64,000 nucleotides of DNA from Ectobius pallidus (GCA_964059195.1 CAXKWD010000002.1:149251042-149315041); one strand, 5' to 3'. Numbered from the stretch's first letter, positions 19,566 through 30,604 are shown. Translations and numbers: made by a program. The notes: generated by a model from the letters alone, not told the origin.

Positions 19566-19833
19566 TCATGCTCGTCAGGAATATGCATCATTTCACCTGT
19601 GCCACAAACATCTCGTCCCATGTCGATGAGGACCTCACCTTTAGTTTTACTTATAAACCTGCAGAAGGGGGCCCATCTTTTATGTTCATTTGTTGGATCG
19701 TCCGTTTTTTCCCATTGTCCTATCTGTGTATGACAGTACGCGCACTCGACTACGTCCTTGTATCCAATATAGTAGAATCCAGCTTCGCTCATTTTGTCCA
19801 AGTCCATAAACGTCAATGGCCAATCTTTAAAAG

Positions 19834-20764
19834 TGTTGGAGAAAGCTCTAGGTTCTACTAGCATTTTTCTACGTGTCTAGTATGAGTGTATATTCAAATG
19901 TTCCGCTCAGTGCATTTCTCCCTCTCAGCGCATTGATATGAGTATAAGTCCGCTTATTTCTGTGAATCCCCGTTCATAGACAGGTGCAGGCTTATGCAGC
20001 TTCATGACCTCACGGCGTCATGTTAGAACAGTTAGCTAGTAGCATCCACACGAGAGAGACGTGCTGGATCGCTCTCGAGATTTACCGCCAATTTCAGACA
20101 TTAGAAACAGAGGTTTTCTATTAATTCGTAAATAAATACATAATACTTCCATTTACAAGTATTATCGTGTGATAGTAATTAATCTACACTACTTACAGTA
20201 GATTCAGTGTTATCGGCTTCTTAGATCAGTCTAAAAGTTCGTGTATCAGTTCGGCAACGTTGCGCAACCAAGCGTTCGCAATAGTTCGTCTACAAAGTTT
20301 ATTAGAATCAAGATACAAGTGTTAATTCATATTAAAAGTCATACAGTGATCATTACGAGCAATTTGAGATATAATTTACATTGCTGGCATAATTAGAGAG
20401 AAATTATCTCCACATGTCTTCAAGTTCGCGCCAAAGCACATTCCTTTGTTCAGTGCAAGTGCACCTATCTCAAATTCATTATATATCTTGTTTCAGTGTT
20501 TCTATTCATATTTCAAGTGCATTCTTTACCTATATGTTATGAGAATAAATGTCACATAGTTTATTACATGAAAAGGTTTGTGATCCAATATTACATCCGA
20601 AGATCCCTGTTCCAGCACCTGAGATCTATAAGTCCACTCGCTCTACTTCGGTTGTCTGTACCATTAAACAGATTGGTCCTCCAGCTACTCCAGAGATTCT
20701 TTCTAACATCCTTTCCCATCTTTTCCCTCTACGGCAGGGTCATAAGCCGTTCTTGTACCCAACA
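19834..20764 (+). repeat. BEL 5' LTR
   Basis: 931 bp, tg...ca ends. Mismatches to the 3' LTR are seen for example at agctctagg/agctatagg, cacggcg/cacagcg, cagttagct/cagtcagct and cagattgg/cagactgg. Confidence 0.93.
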
Positions 20765-20767
20765 TTT

Positions 20768-20785
20768 TGGTCGCTCCGCGGGCCG
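20768..20785 (+). other. Primer-binding site of the BEL element
   Basis: Three bases after the 5' LTR the text tggtcgctccgcgggccg begins with TGG and is GC-rich. It would pair with the CCA-ending 3' part of a tRNA (…cggagcgacca). The tRNA species was not determined. Confidence 0.7.
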
Positions 20786-21135
20786 GATGTAATTTGGACA
20801 AATCTCGACATCTCACACATACACGGTTTCATTTCGGTATTGGTCTACCATCGGAACGGAATTCAGATTCCAATCGGTTTCTCGGGTACGCCCAATAGAT
20901 CATAGCAACCGCGTATCGGACGTCAGAACTTCATACATTGAATTCATGCTCCAGCGGTCATCAAGTTGGCAGTGCCCAAGCCACTCCAGTACTACAAGCA
21001 GAGAAAGCTACAGATGTGCAGTGAGAAAAGGCTATCATCTCTACAGCGGTGACTAGCAGAACAGCAGAGAACGATTCTTCAGAGCGAAGACTTCAGATCA
21101 TTCTACATTCGCAAGTATTTCTTCCTACATCCAGC

Positions 21136-23178
21136 ATGGAACAAGAAATGCAAGTACTTACGAAAAAACGGAATTTTATTCGACGAAAATTCATGTACAT
21201 TCAAAAGTTTTGTGACAGCATTTCAGAAGAAGTCAATGTATTTCAATTAAAGGTTAAATACGAAAGTCTCATTGATCTTTTTGAAAAATACGAAGCTGTA
21301 CAAACTCAAATTGAGGCTCTCATCGAGGCTGAAGATGACATAGAGTGTCACGAACAGTACGATGAAGAAGTGAGAAACAATTACGAAGTGCTAAAAGCAA
21401 GGCTAAGTGAACTTTTATTTCTACACGACCAATCAGTGCGTAGTGTAGGCTCTCATCACAGTCATCAATCTAATCACAGTGGTAATTCTCATCACACATC
21501 GCATGCCTGCAATGCACAGAGCAGAATTATCCCACTACCAACTCTAGATTTACCCACCTTCAATGGAGATGTCACAAAATTCAAACACTTTTATGATACG
21601 TTCAATAGCCTAATTGTAAACAATGAATCTCTAGATCCAATTCAGAAATTCCATTACCTCGTAGCCGCTCTTCAAGACGAAGCAAAAGTGCTAATCTCAA
21701 ATCTTCCAATCACCAATGACAATTTCCCAGTAGCCTGGAAATTGGTTTGTGATCGCTTTAAGAATACACGATTAATAGCAACATCACATGTGCAACAACT
21801 GTTATCATTGCCAGAAATGAGAGCAGACAATGTAATAGAACTGAGAAATCTTCTGAGCAGTTTTCAGAGTAATTTAAACGCAGTGGAAGCTCTCTCACTA
21901 GAAGTTCCGCTACAAGAAGTGCTATTAACTCAGCTTCTGTTAAACAGCTTAACAGACAGCATGCGCAAAGAATTCGAGAGTAAAATCGATTCACAACATT
22001 TTACATCTCTTCAAGATTTAATCCAGTTCCTAGAATCTAAAGCACATACTTTAGAGATTTTAGCAACTTCCAACAACATGGCCAGCCCATCACCTGCAAG
22101 AAAGGTTGAGCTGCAATCAACACAACACACTGTCCATGAGTCGCGACAGTCGTACGGAGGTACAAACAGATTATCTTGTACCTATTGTGAACGAAATCAC
22201 AAACTGTACCATTGTGATGAATTTCGGCAAATTCCAGTCAATGAGCGATGGAATTTCGTCAAGTCACAGCACCTGTGTGTAAACTGTTTCTCATCGAGTC
22301 ATCAGGTACGCCAGTGCAACTTAAAATCATTCTGTGAGTGCGGAAGCTCAGTACATAGTCAGTTACTGCATCGTGACATGAATACGGTTTCGCTCCAGGA
22401 TGATTCGATCTCTACGACAGATGAAATGCCAGAAATGCATTCTTTCGTTGTCACGAGCAAATCTACACATCAGCAAATTTGTCCTCTGTGTAAACTAAAT
22501 CACGCTTTACACAAGTGCCACAAGTTTAGCAGATTAAGCATACAACGATGGAATTTCGTGCGATCCAAGAAGCTTTGTTTCAACTGCTTCTCTTCTGAAC
22601 ACAAGGTACAAATGTGTTCTCTTCAGGCTTATTGTAAGTGTGGCTCAAATCACAGCAAGCTATTACACTTTACAACTAAGAAAGTTCAGTCCAAAGCATA
22701 CTCTTTCACATGCTTTGACATCAATCGAAGTCAACAGAGCACTTCATTACAGAGCAATTCTAAACAAGCTAGAATTCAAAACAATTCAAGCAAAGCCTCT
22801 CATCATAGGCAGAGCAAACGCTTAGAGACAAATGGACACAGTGCAGCGGTCAAACCAGCTCGCAATAGCTTCGCTTCCTTCAAAACCAGGAACGAACATT
22901 TGCACCCATCCATTCACAATAAATCTTTCAACAGTCAAGGAAGATTTAAAACAAGTGATAGTGGAAATACAAGATGTAAATCAGATCCTTTCTACCGATC
23001 TTTACATTCGAAAAACAACACTCAGTGTCTGTCTTCAGAGCGAAACAACACTCCGCAGTGTCTGCCTTCATCGAAAAACAGTACTCCGCAGTGTCTGTCT
23101 TCAGAGCGAAACAACACTCAACAGTATCTGTCATCATCTAGAAACAATATCAAGCAGTGTTTATCCTCCTCAAAATAG
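21136..23178 (+). CDS. gag: BEL/Pao gag polyprotein (DUF1759 type) with duplicated zinc-knuckle module
   Basis: Forms the particle of the retrotransposon. I choose ATG 21136 (MEQEMQVLTKKRNFIRR); the frame is open from 21049 but only with a GTG start. Length 680 residues. An N-terminal helical region leads to the DUF1759 core: LPTFNGDVTKFKHFYDTFNS, FHYLVAALQDEAK, ISNLPITNDNFPVAWK. Two similar cysteine modules follow: CTYCERNHKLYHC...CVNCFSSSHQ (from residue about 348) and CPLCKLNHALHKC...CFNCFSSEHK (from about 449), a duplicated module. The C-terminal 230 residues are Ser/Asn-rich and end in short repeats (NNTPQCLPSS-like). No protease or RT follows the stop. Confidence 0.92.
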   Translation: MEQEMQVLTKKRNFIRRKFMYIQKFCDSISEEVNVFQLKVKYESLIDLFEKYEAVQTQIEALIEAEDDIECHEQYDEEVRNNYEVLKARLSELLFLHDQSVRSVGSHHSHQSNHSGNSHHTSHACNAQSRIIPLPTLDLPTFNGDVTKFKHFYDTFNSLIVNNESLDPIQKFHYLVAALQDEAKVLISNLPITNDNFPVAWKLVCDRFKNTRLIATSHVQQLLSLPEMRADNVIELRNLLSSFQSNLNAVEALSLEVPLQEVLLTQLLLNSLTDSMRKEFESKIDSQHFTSLQDLIQFLESKAHTLEILATSNNMASPSPARKVELQSTQHTVHESRQSYGGTNRLSCTYCERNHKLYHCDEFRQIPVNERWNFVKSQHLCVNCFSSSHQVRQCNLKSFCECGSSVHSQLLHRDMNTVSLQDDSISTTDEMPEMHSFVVTSKSTHQQICPLCKLNHALHKCHKFSRLSIQRWNFVRSKKLCFNCFSSEHKVQMCSLQAYCKCGSNHSKLLHFTTKKVQSKAYSFTCFDINRSQQSTSLQSNSKQARIQNNSSKASHHRQSKRLETNGHSAAVKPARNSFASFKTRNEHLHPSIHNKSFNSQGRFKTSDSGNTRCKSDPFYRSLHSKNNTQCLSSERNNTPQCLPSSKNSTPQCLSSERNNTQQYLSSSRNNIKQCLSSSK

Positions 23179-23707
23179 TGAAAAGCTATACGTGCATCAT
23201 CTGCATATGTCCAGTTGTAGAGCTATTATATCAGCAAGAAATCTACAAGGTAGCCAAACCGTTACACTGTAATATATGTAAGAAAGCAACTTTTCAGCAC
23301 TGTTTGTGTTATAAACTCATTTAATGGTTATCCAATGGTCTTTCTCCATTATGTCAAGATACCATGTTAGTAACCTAAGATCATCAGCTGTGCCCTGAAT
23401 GATATAAAGAAATCATCACGCATTTCTTCAACAAGTTTCTACAGATTGTATTTCAACAAGCCACCTGATCTACACTACATTTTTCCTGAGTCAGCTGTTG
23501 TGCACAAGTCGAAGTCTTCACTTATGGATGCTACAACAACAGTTTGGATTCCAGACATCATTCACCTAGACCTTCACAACCTTATGTGTGTTGCCAGTCT
23601 AAATAGTGTAGAGTCAGTGCTTTCGTGTATATACAAGTGTATCTTCTTTATCATAGCTTTCTCCCTAGTTATTTTTCTTAAAGTTAGTACTTTAACGCGG
23701 GGAGTTA
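23179..23707 (+). other. BEL internal 3' region without pol
   Basis: No protease, RT, RNase H or integrase motif is found. The last bases before the LTR include gcggggag (about 23697-23704), a short purine tract that can serve as plus-strand primer. Confidence 0.65.
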
Positions 23708-24638
23708 TGTTGGAGAAAGCTATAGGTTCTACTAGCATTTTTCTACGTGTCTAGTATGAGTGTATATTCAAATGTTCCGCTCAGTGCATTTCTCCCTCTC
23801 AGCGCATTGATATGAGTATAAGTCCGCTTATTTCTGTGAATCCCCGTTCATAGACAGGTGCAGGCTTATGCAGCTTCATGACCTCACAGCGTCATGTTAG
23901 AACAGTCAGCTAGTAGCATCCACACGAGAGAGACGTGCTGGATCGCTCTCGAGATTTACCGCCAATTTCAGACAATAGAAACAGAGGTTTTCTATTAATT
24001 CGTAAATAAATACATAATACTTCCATTTACAAGTATTATCGTGTGATAGTAATTAATCTACACTACTTACAGTAGATTCAGTGTTATCGGCTTCTTAGAT
24101 CAGTCTAAAAGTTCGTGTATCAGTTCGGCAACGTTGCGCAACCAAGCGTTCACAATAGTTCGTCTACAAAGTTTATTAGAATCAAGATACAAGTGTTAAT
24201 TCATATTAAAAGTCATACAGTGATCATTACGAGCAATTTGAGATATAATTTACATTGCTGGCATAATTAGAGAGAAATTATCTCCACGTGTCTTCAAGTT
24301 CGCGCCAAAGCACATTCCTTTGTTCAGTGCAAGTGCACCTATCTCAAATTCATTATATATCTTGTTTCAGTGTTTCTATTCATATTTCAAGTGCATTCAT
24401 TACCTATATGTTATGAGAATAAATGTCACATAGTTTATTACATGAAAAGGTTTGTGATCCAATATTACATCCGAAGATCCCTGTTCCAGCACCTGAGATC
24501 TATAAGTCCACTCGCTCTACTTCGGTTGTCTGTACCATTAAACAGACTGGTCCTCCAGCTACTCCAGAGATTCTTTCTAACATCCTTTCCCATCTTTTCC
24601 CTCTACGGCAGGGTCATAAGCCGTTCTTGTACCCAACA
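23708..24638 (+). repeat. BEL 3' LTR
   Basis: 931 bp, same ends as the 5' LTR, followed directly by the aaaag duplication. Confidence 0.93.
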
Positions 24639-26186
24639 AAAAGTTTTACGTCGATCAGATTGTTTATGCAGGGGGCCCATCTTTTATGTTCATTTGTTGG
24701 ATCGTCCGTTTTTTCCCATTGTCCTATCTGTGTATGACAGTACGCGCACTCGACTACGTCCTTGTATCCAATATAGAAGAATCCAGCTTCGCTCATTTTG
24801 TCAAGTCCATAAACGTCAATGGCCAATCTTTAAAAGTTTTACGTCGATCAGATTGTTTATGCATATCAAGCATCGTTCCATAATACAGAGCCATCCTGCA
24901 CGTTATGCTTCTCACTTACGACTAACCTTACAACAAGTATGAACCTGTCCTGCACGTGCCGTGTAAGACCTTGAAACGAGTTTGAACAAGTCTATAGTGA
25001 TGACGTCATACATAAAGAATTCATGATTCAGCTGTAATGTAAGATGTAATTCCGACCAGGTGATGTGGCTACTTGTTCTGGCGTACGTGACGAAACGTGG
25101 GAACGTATAGTAATACTTCCTACTGCTTCTGTAATTCTTCCATGAAAAAAAGACATAAAGTTGAAATCTGCCGTGACGTCATAAAACAATCCACCTGTCA
25201 TATGATCTAATCCGCTCAATCCACTTGTGACGTAAGCCATGACGTCATAAAACACTCCACTGTTGAGATAGGTCATAGCATTCCTCCCAATCCGCACAAT
25301 CCACAATCCGCCTGTGACGTCATAAAACAATCCACTGTTGAGATAGGTCATAGCATTCCTCTGATGACGTAAGCGATGCCGCCATATTGTAAAACATTCC
25401 TCCTGTCATCTACCCACATTCAGCCATTTGCAATTGTAATATCCAATTTCCACCTTTTACAATTTTCAAATCACCCGCCATCTAGCAATATACAAATTTT
25501 AAATTTCCCACCTTACGCCATTTGAAATAGGAACCGGAACGGACGCCATTTACATTATAAATTTCCAAATTTTGAATTTTGCGCTTTATCCGCCATTTGA
25601 AATAGGAACCGGAAACGTAACCATTTTTATTATGAATTTCCAAATTTTGAATTTCGCGCTTTGTCCGCCATTTGCAATAGGAACCGGAACGGACACCATT
25701 TTGAATCACGTGATCATGACCTCATAGCCGCGCCGCCTTCCCCTACTGGGCCACCAATGACGTAAGTCGTGACGTCATAGCCGCGCCGCCTTTCCCTACC
25801 GAGCCACCAATGACATAAGTCGTGAGGTCATAGCCACGCCGCCTTCCCCTACCGGGCCACCAATGACGTAAGTCGTGACGTCATAGCCGCACCGCCTTCC
25901 CCTACCGGGCCACCAATGACGTTAAGTCGTGTCGTTATAGCCGCGCCGCCTTCCCCTCCCGGGCCACCAATGACGTAAGTCGTGACGTCATAACCGTGCC
26001 ACCCTCCCCTCCAGCGCCTCCTGTCACGTGACCCAATCCAGCCAATCAGAATCTGTGTCGTCACACAATTCTCCACTGACATCATAGCCTCTGACATCAT
26101 AGCCACGCCCACTCGTGACGTCATCATTCCTCCCTCCCCTACAGCGCCACCAATGACATCACATATAAAACCATACTACTTCTGCA

Positions 26187-27279
26187 AATGGGGGATGGGA
26201 GGCACATGAGAAAAAAATGGTAGTAGTAGGTAAAGCAGCTATGAGAGTGGTTAGAATATGAATGTATAAAATTCAAAATATTTCAGTTATATGGTTAGAG
26301 AGGATATGAGGCAGTGGTGGAAGCAAAAATGTTATATGGGGTTGAAATATGGGGGGCATCAAAGGGGTAGTTGCAAGTTGACCTTGAACATAGGATATTT
26401 TGTAGAGAAGGGGATCACCAATGGGACTGGCATTAGCAGAGCTGGGAAGGGTAGGAAGGAAAGGAATGATAGTAGAAAGAATTTTGAAATATTGGTATCA
26501 CAATATAAATGTGGAGGAGGATAACGCATTAAAAGTATGTATGAAGTATTTAAATGAAGGTAGGAGGCATGATAATTGGGTGGAAAAAATTAAAAAGATA
26601 CTGGAAGAAGTTGGATTGGGGGATATTTGGCAATGAGGAGAAGATAATAAGATAGGATTTTGGAGGGAAGTAAGAAAAAGAGTAGAGGACATGGGAAAGA
26701 CAAGAGATCCGGGAGAATTTTGTAAACAAAAGTTCCTTGAGATTACACAGAGTAATTAAAACAGAGTGGGGAAGGGAGAAATATGTGGATTGTTGTGATA
26801 AGCAAGGAAGAGAGGGATATGCATGGATAAGAAGAGGGGTGATATATCTGAAAGGGTTAAGGAAGGACAGAGAGGAAGGTTGTGTACTATGTAGTAACGG
26901 AATGTGAAGGGGTAAGAAGGTGGAGGGAAGAAATTTGGGAGACAAAGTGGAATAAATTTCATAATGAGATAATAATCAGTAAGATGTTGAAATTCTGAGG
27001 AGAAGAAAATACTAAGAATATAGGGGAGTATTTAGGAAAAATGAGAGTGAAGTGGATGAGAAAAATTAGGAAATAGATCAAGAGTAAAATAATCAAGATA
27101 GATGTGGTAAGTTAACCAGAATCCCCAATCATACATTAAAACCAGGGGTTATAGTATGAGAGGATGCTTAGTGGGTAGTGCTAGACTTATAGATAAGAGA
27201 CGTTTAAAGTGGATGTAGATAACTATGTATGTAAAAGTATGTGTAAATAAAATTCTATTCTATTATTCTATTCTTATTT
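26187..27279 (+). pseudogene. LINE 3' portion downstream of the Polinton, with (ttcta)n tail
   Basis: Continuation of the LINE at 8725-10228 after the tctgca duplication. The text MLYGVEIWG (in frame near 26330) and RVGRKGMIVERILKYWYHNI (near 26445-26505) are typical of LINE C-terminal regions. Coding similarity fades after about 26640. Several frameshifts occur. The element ends in a tail of short ttcta-type repeats at 27250-27280. Confidence 0.8.
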
Positions 27280-27305
27280 GGAGCCGCGAGTATATTATCA
27301 TCATT

Positions 27306-28485
27306 ATTCTTAATTATGTTTTTTTCTAGGCTGAAAATCTTTCTTGAACTCATTTATTCCCTTGTAGAGGCCTCTAACAATTTTGTCTTTATTATTTACC
27401 TCTAATTCTTTTACTTTGTCTTTGAAATAGTTTCTGTTCTTTGTTCTAATGGTTCTAGAGGATTCTTCTTTAGCATTGTTGAGATTTTCCACAGATTTTT
27501 TCCTGCTTTCTTGCATTTACTCATTTCATGCACTCATCATCATGGTTTACTTGGTTTCAGTTCAAGCGGAACAAATTTTTTTTTTTTTTAATACTTGAAT
27601 ATTGTCTTTAATGCTTTCCCAAGTTTTATCGATATTCATATCATCCCTAGCTTCTGGTTCTGCAATGTTTTCTAGAACTGCAAATCTATTTGAAATCTTG
27701 ACTTGGTAAGCGTACTTAATTTGGTCTTCATCTAGCTTTTTCAGATTGAATCTCATTATATCAAAATTTTGCCTCGTTCCATTGTTTAATGAAGTTTCAC
27801 TCGAACAACCGCAACCACCAGATAATAATCCAAATCGCAGTCTGCACCCCTAAAAGTTTAAAAATCAATTACGCTAGACTACCTTCTTGTATCTATTAGC
27901 ACTTGGCTGATTTGATTTTTAGTCTTTCCATCTGGTGAAGTCCATTTATATATTTATGAATATCACGATGTGGGAATTTTGTACTCTTTAAGATTACACT
28001 TTTAGCAGTGGTGAAATTCACCAATCTAAACCCATTGTCGTTGCTCTGCAATCATGGGCTGGAAAATATCCTTCCTTCCTACTTTTACATTGAAATCTCT
28101 TAGTACAATTTTCATGTGATATGCTGGAAACTGATAAAATGTTCGTCCTATTCCCTCATAAAAACTGTCCTTGTCATCATTTCTTTAAACTCTGTTGGTT
28201 CATGGGCATTCATAACTATGTTACACCACCGTCCTCTTAGAATAACATAAGAAAGCCTATCATTAATAAACTACTTTCTTAATGGCAGAATTATTTCTCC
28301 TATGTTAGAAGAACCCAGTCACCAATTGATGGTTATAATTCCCTTTACCATAGAGGTAAGTATATGCATCTGTTAGTATTAAACCTTCACTCTCCCATGT
28401 AACATCCTGTACTGCTTCTACATCTAACCTGTATTTCTCTAATTCTCTAGTTAAAATTGTAAGTAAAAATAAAATAAGTTCGTAG
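27306..28485 (-). pseudogene. LINE AP-endonuclease and linker (RTE-like), decayed
   Basis: Reading the minus strand downward: QDVTWESEGLILTDAYTYLY, YGKGNYNHQLVTG (28505-28305), later VLRDFNVKVGRKDIFQPMI (about 28060-28115), equivalent to the GDFNA block of AP endonucleases with the first Gly mutated. Further on comes the linker (QVKISNRFAVLEN, ENLNNAKEESSRTIRTKNR, DLYKG-like LYKGINEFK) to about 27310. Stops and frameshifts are frequent. It lies in an intron of the DARS2-like gene or beside it. Confidence 0.75.
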
Positions 28486-28504
28486 GCTTTCACGGCCGGT
28501 GTCA

Positions 28505-28606
28505 TATATAAATTGATTGTCTTGGCTCTCCGGGTTGGGCCGCGTCTTGTTTTTAGCTAAAAACGATGCGGCCCAACCCAGATAGCCAATACAATCAGTT
28601 TATATA
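28505..28606. repeat. Short hairpin repeat
   Basis: Arms 28505-28546 and 28565-28606 are imperfect inverted copies (gggttgggccgcgtc against gatgcggcccaaccc) with a 18-bp loop. The preceding taggctttcacggccggtgt recurs in variant form at 50754 (taggcttccacggccggagt), so both belong to a dispersed repeat. Confidence 0.7.
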
Positions 28607-28828
28607 AAAATAAAATAAATTAATATATTTGTTTTAATGTGTTTATTGTATTTACTAAAGTGAAACTTAAAAACTTGCCTGAAAATGGTAAAAAAATTAA
28701 AATAAAACTATTTTAATATCTTTGAAAAACTAATAGAGGGTTTATGAAAACCAAAAAATTCGGGCTCTACTTATAAATATTATAATCAACAGTTACATTC
28801 AAAGATAAAGAAAATCAATTTTACTCAC

Positions 28829-29004
28829 ATTGGTAGGTGCAACAAGCTGAGTGGCTCCATACCCATCTCGCAGAGTAAGAAACCTTCCCATTCTTTTAAG
28901 CTCTATCCAACCACAAAGATGAACTTCATCCCCTACACTTTCTTCTGTTAAATCACCACAAGTGTGTGTCCGTCTTGCAAATCTGCTTGTAACACTTGGT
29001 GACT
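28829..29004 (-). CDS. DARS2: Mitochondrial aspartyl-tRNA synthetase, N-terminal exon (exon A)
   Basis: The enzyme charges mitochondrial tRNA-Asp. This 176-bp exon encodes SRFARRTHTCGDLTEESVGD and then EVHLCGWIELKRMGRFLTLR, DGYGATQLVAPTN. It is the start of the anticodon-binding OB domain (animal homologs have R-T-[HN]-T-C-G-[ED]-L and LCGW). The acceptor tttcattttctacag precedes it and the donor gtgagtaaaa follows, so it is an internal exon, phase 1 in and phase 0 out. An ATG lies upstream at 29032 inside the polypyrimidine tract and is not used. No lesion is seen. It should be followed by exon B (49833-49931), yet that lies upstream on this strand. Confidence 0.9.
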
Positions 29005-29073
29005 CTGTAGAAAATGAAACAAATTTAAACATCCCAATCTACATATGCATTATATTTTTTGTTTTGATATAGT

Positions 29074-29765
29074 ACTAGCAGGTGCCCGCGGCTTCACCCA
29101 TGATAATTAATTGGAAGATTAAAATTAAGAACAAAATAATTAAAACATATTTATTAACGCCTGCACGTGAAACAAACACAGGCCTAAACTAAACGATTAA
29201 TAATTAATGAAACAGCTAAAAATCTGGCTTTGAAATGAATTCCACGATTAGAAAGTGCAAAATGGGAAAAAAACCTCAGATCCGAGTTCCCTGGCCCAGA
29301 AAACCCCTGCATAGTGAGTTTGTCCAAATCAAACAATGTTTGCCCATTTAGGCATATATATTCGTTATCCCTCTTCTGCCTAGGTTGAAAATTTCAGATG
29401 TCTACATGCTGTGACATTATAAACAAATGAATCTATCAGGATGGGCTTACAAAATTCAGGCGATTGCGATGCTTTTATTTCCAAGGTATGACAAAACAGG
29501 CAAAACCACCTGCAATTGATTTGACAAATGAAATGTATTACTAAAAACTGATGCTTCGAAAACACAAAAAATGCATGTTTTCTGCCAGTTTTTCACTCAT
29601 AACTTGCAAACAAAAGCGAAAATTAAAAATCCAGCTTTGAGGTGCATTCGCCCACCCTTCAGTCCATCTATGTTTAAAATTTCAGATTTCTGCATTCAGT
29701 AGATTTTGCTGGGCATCACGCACACAGACAGAAAGACAAACACTTCCTTTTATTATTATAGATAG
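29074..29765 (+). repeat. Dispersed repeat, head 'actagcaggtgcccgcggct'
   Basis: Starts with actagcaggtgcccgcggct, a head also seen at 62577 and, diverged, at 48679. It ends cagacagaaagacaaacact and an A/T tail (ttattattatagatag). Non-coding; nature (SINE or non-autonomous LINE) not settled. Confidence 0.65.
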
Positions 29766-30049
29766 CATGTGTCCTCAGCTTTGCCTACGCTTATTGGTTC
29801 GACCGTGTTTGAATTGGAATAGTATATCTGAAGGGATGAGTGGGATCCTAGAATGATTACTACTATGCTCGCAGCATGTCCAGTCATAATGATGGCTTCA
29901 ATAATCTTCAGCATTAGTTTCTTGATTGAGCCATGTTCCATTGCCGAGGGAAGGTGGATTCAGATTCCTGAGAAGCATATTCGCTGTCCCAATCCTCAAC
30001 TCTAAGACGTGCAAACGTATTCCAGGTGGCTCCAACTTGCTCAAAATCT

Positions 30050-30480
30050 CTAGAGGTCTAGAGGTAGCGTGCCCGCCTCTAGATCCGAAGGTCACAGGAT
30101 CAAACCCGGCTGCGGCCGATGGATTTTTCTGGACACATAAATCCTGGGCACAGAGTCCTCGGGGAGGGACTTTAAGCTGGGAGGCCCGTGCCGTAGATTT
30201 ACAGCACGTAAAAGAACTCCAAGCCTAAATTAGAGCCTCTGGACAAAATTTATCAGCCCTTTCACGTCCAAGTAATATCTTAGAGGGGGGTTGAGAGGCA
30301 ATGGGCTTACCACCTGTCCCTCTGCCCTCTCTCGGAAACTAAGTGTAACAAAATTAGTATAGGTAATGAAACCTCCACTTGGAGACCCTATGCTCCACCA
30401 TAAGGGTTACAGGAAAAAGTCAGTCAGTCAGTCAGTCAGTCAGTCAGTCAGTCAGAGTAAACACAGAACAACTCTGAACA
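30050..30480 (+). mobile_element. tRNA-derived SINE with (cagt)n tail
   Basis: The head has an A-box region tctagaggtagcgtgcccgc and a B box ggatcaaaccc. A 330-bp body follows (ggactttaagctgggaggcc, acagcacgtaaaagaactcc), and the end is a (cagt)9-type array at about 30419-30454. Confidence 0.8.
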
Positions 30481-30604
30481 CGAGGTGGAGTCACGTGACG
30501 AGTGACAAGTGAATGAGGTTGTTGCAGTGTTGTACAGTTAACGGAACACGCTGCCTTGCTAAAGAGATGTATTTCACTTATTTTTTTGTGCGCTCAAAAT
30601 CTAT

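Larger units (their letters stand above)
19834..24638 (+). mobile_element. BEL/Pao LTR retrotransposon, gag only, 4,805 bp, 5-bp TSD
   Basis: Two 931-bp LTRs (19834-20764 and 23708-24638) begin tgttggagaaagct and end acccaaca. The flanks carry the exact duplication aaaag (19829-19833 and 24639-24643). I count about eight base differences between the LTRs, near 1 percent, so insertion is recent. The internal part has one large frame, a gag. Protease, reverse transcriptase and integrase are absent, so the copy depends on others to move. Confidence 0.93.
19547..24890 (-). pseudogene. BIR (IAP-like) gene of the right arm, split by the BEL/Pao element
   Basis: Mirror copy of the left-arm BIR gene. 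The part 19547-19833 has SEAGFYYIGY, CAYCHTQIGQWE and EHKRWAPFCRF. The LTR element then interrupts it after TFKDWP (codons at the aaaag duplication), and the N-terminal codons resume at 24639. The outer duplicated unit follows at 24665-24860, where one base is deleted (SINVNGQ shadow frames arise here). The insertion destroys this copy, so the left arm holds the only intact BIR frame. Confidence 0.85.
10229..26180. mobile_element. Polinton/Maverick-like element, 15,952 bp, 6-bp TSD, defective
   Basis: The element begins agtagtatggttttatatgt and ends with the exact reverse complement. It is flanked by tctgca at 10223-10228 and 26181-26186. AG/CT termini and a 6-bp duplication are hallmarks of Polintons. 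The flanks rejoin an interrupted LINE. Inverted repeats of about 2.3 kb hold BIR genes. The unique core (about 14760-19045) has remnants of a packaging ATPase, a phospholipase A2 protein, a small core-like protein, a DUF8207-like protein and an integrase tail. No polymerase B, major capsid protein or integrase catalytic core was found, so it cannot move by itself. Two younger elements sit inside it (11179-13356 and 19834-24638). Confidence 0.92.
19046..26180 (-). repeat. Right terminal inverted repeat of the Polinton (interrupted by BEL element)
   Basis: Reverse complement of the left arm. 26180-24639 joins 19833-19046 once the LTR element is removed, giving about 2.33 kb. It contains the CRE-rich 53-bp units (25720-26010, about six copies, more than on the left), the cggttcctat units (25500-25700), and the duplicated BIR unit. 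Small differences to the left arm are visible, so the arms have diverged slightly. Confidence 0.9.

Noticed and set aside
21049..21135. Upstream start of the BEL gag
   Set aside because: The first codon is GTG and the stretch is not conserved-looking; ATG 21136 is the natural start.
24370..24942. 190-residue plus-strand frame
   Set aside because: Chimera of LTR sequence and the antisense of the BIR gene.
28799..29032. Single-exon start of DARS2 at ATG 29032
   Set aside because: The ATG lies in the polypyrimidine tract of a strong splice acceptor ending at 29005, and the frame runs through the donor at its end.
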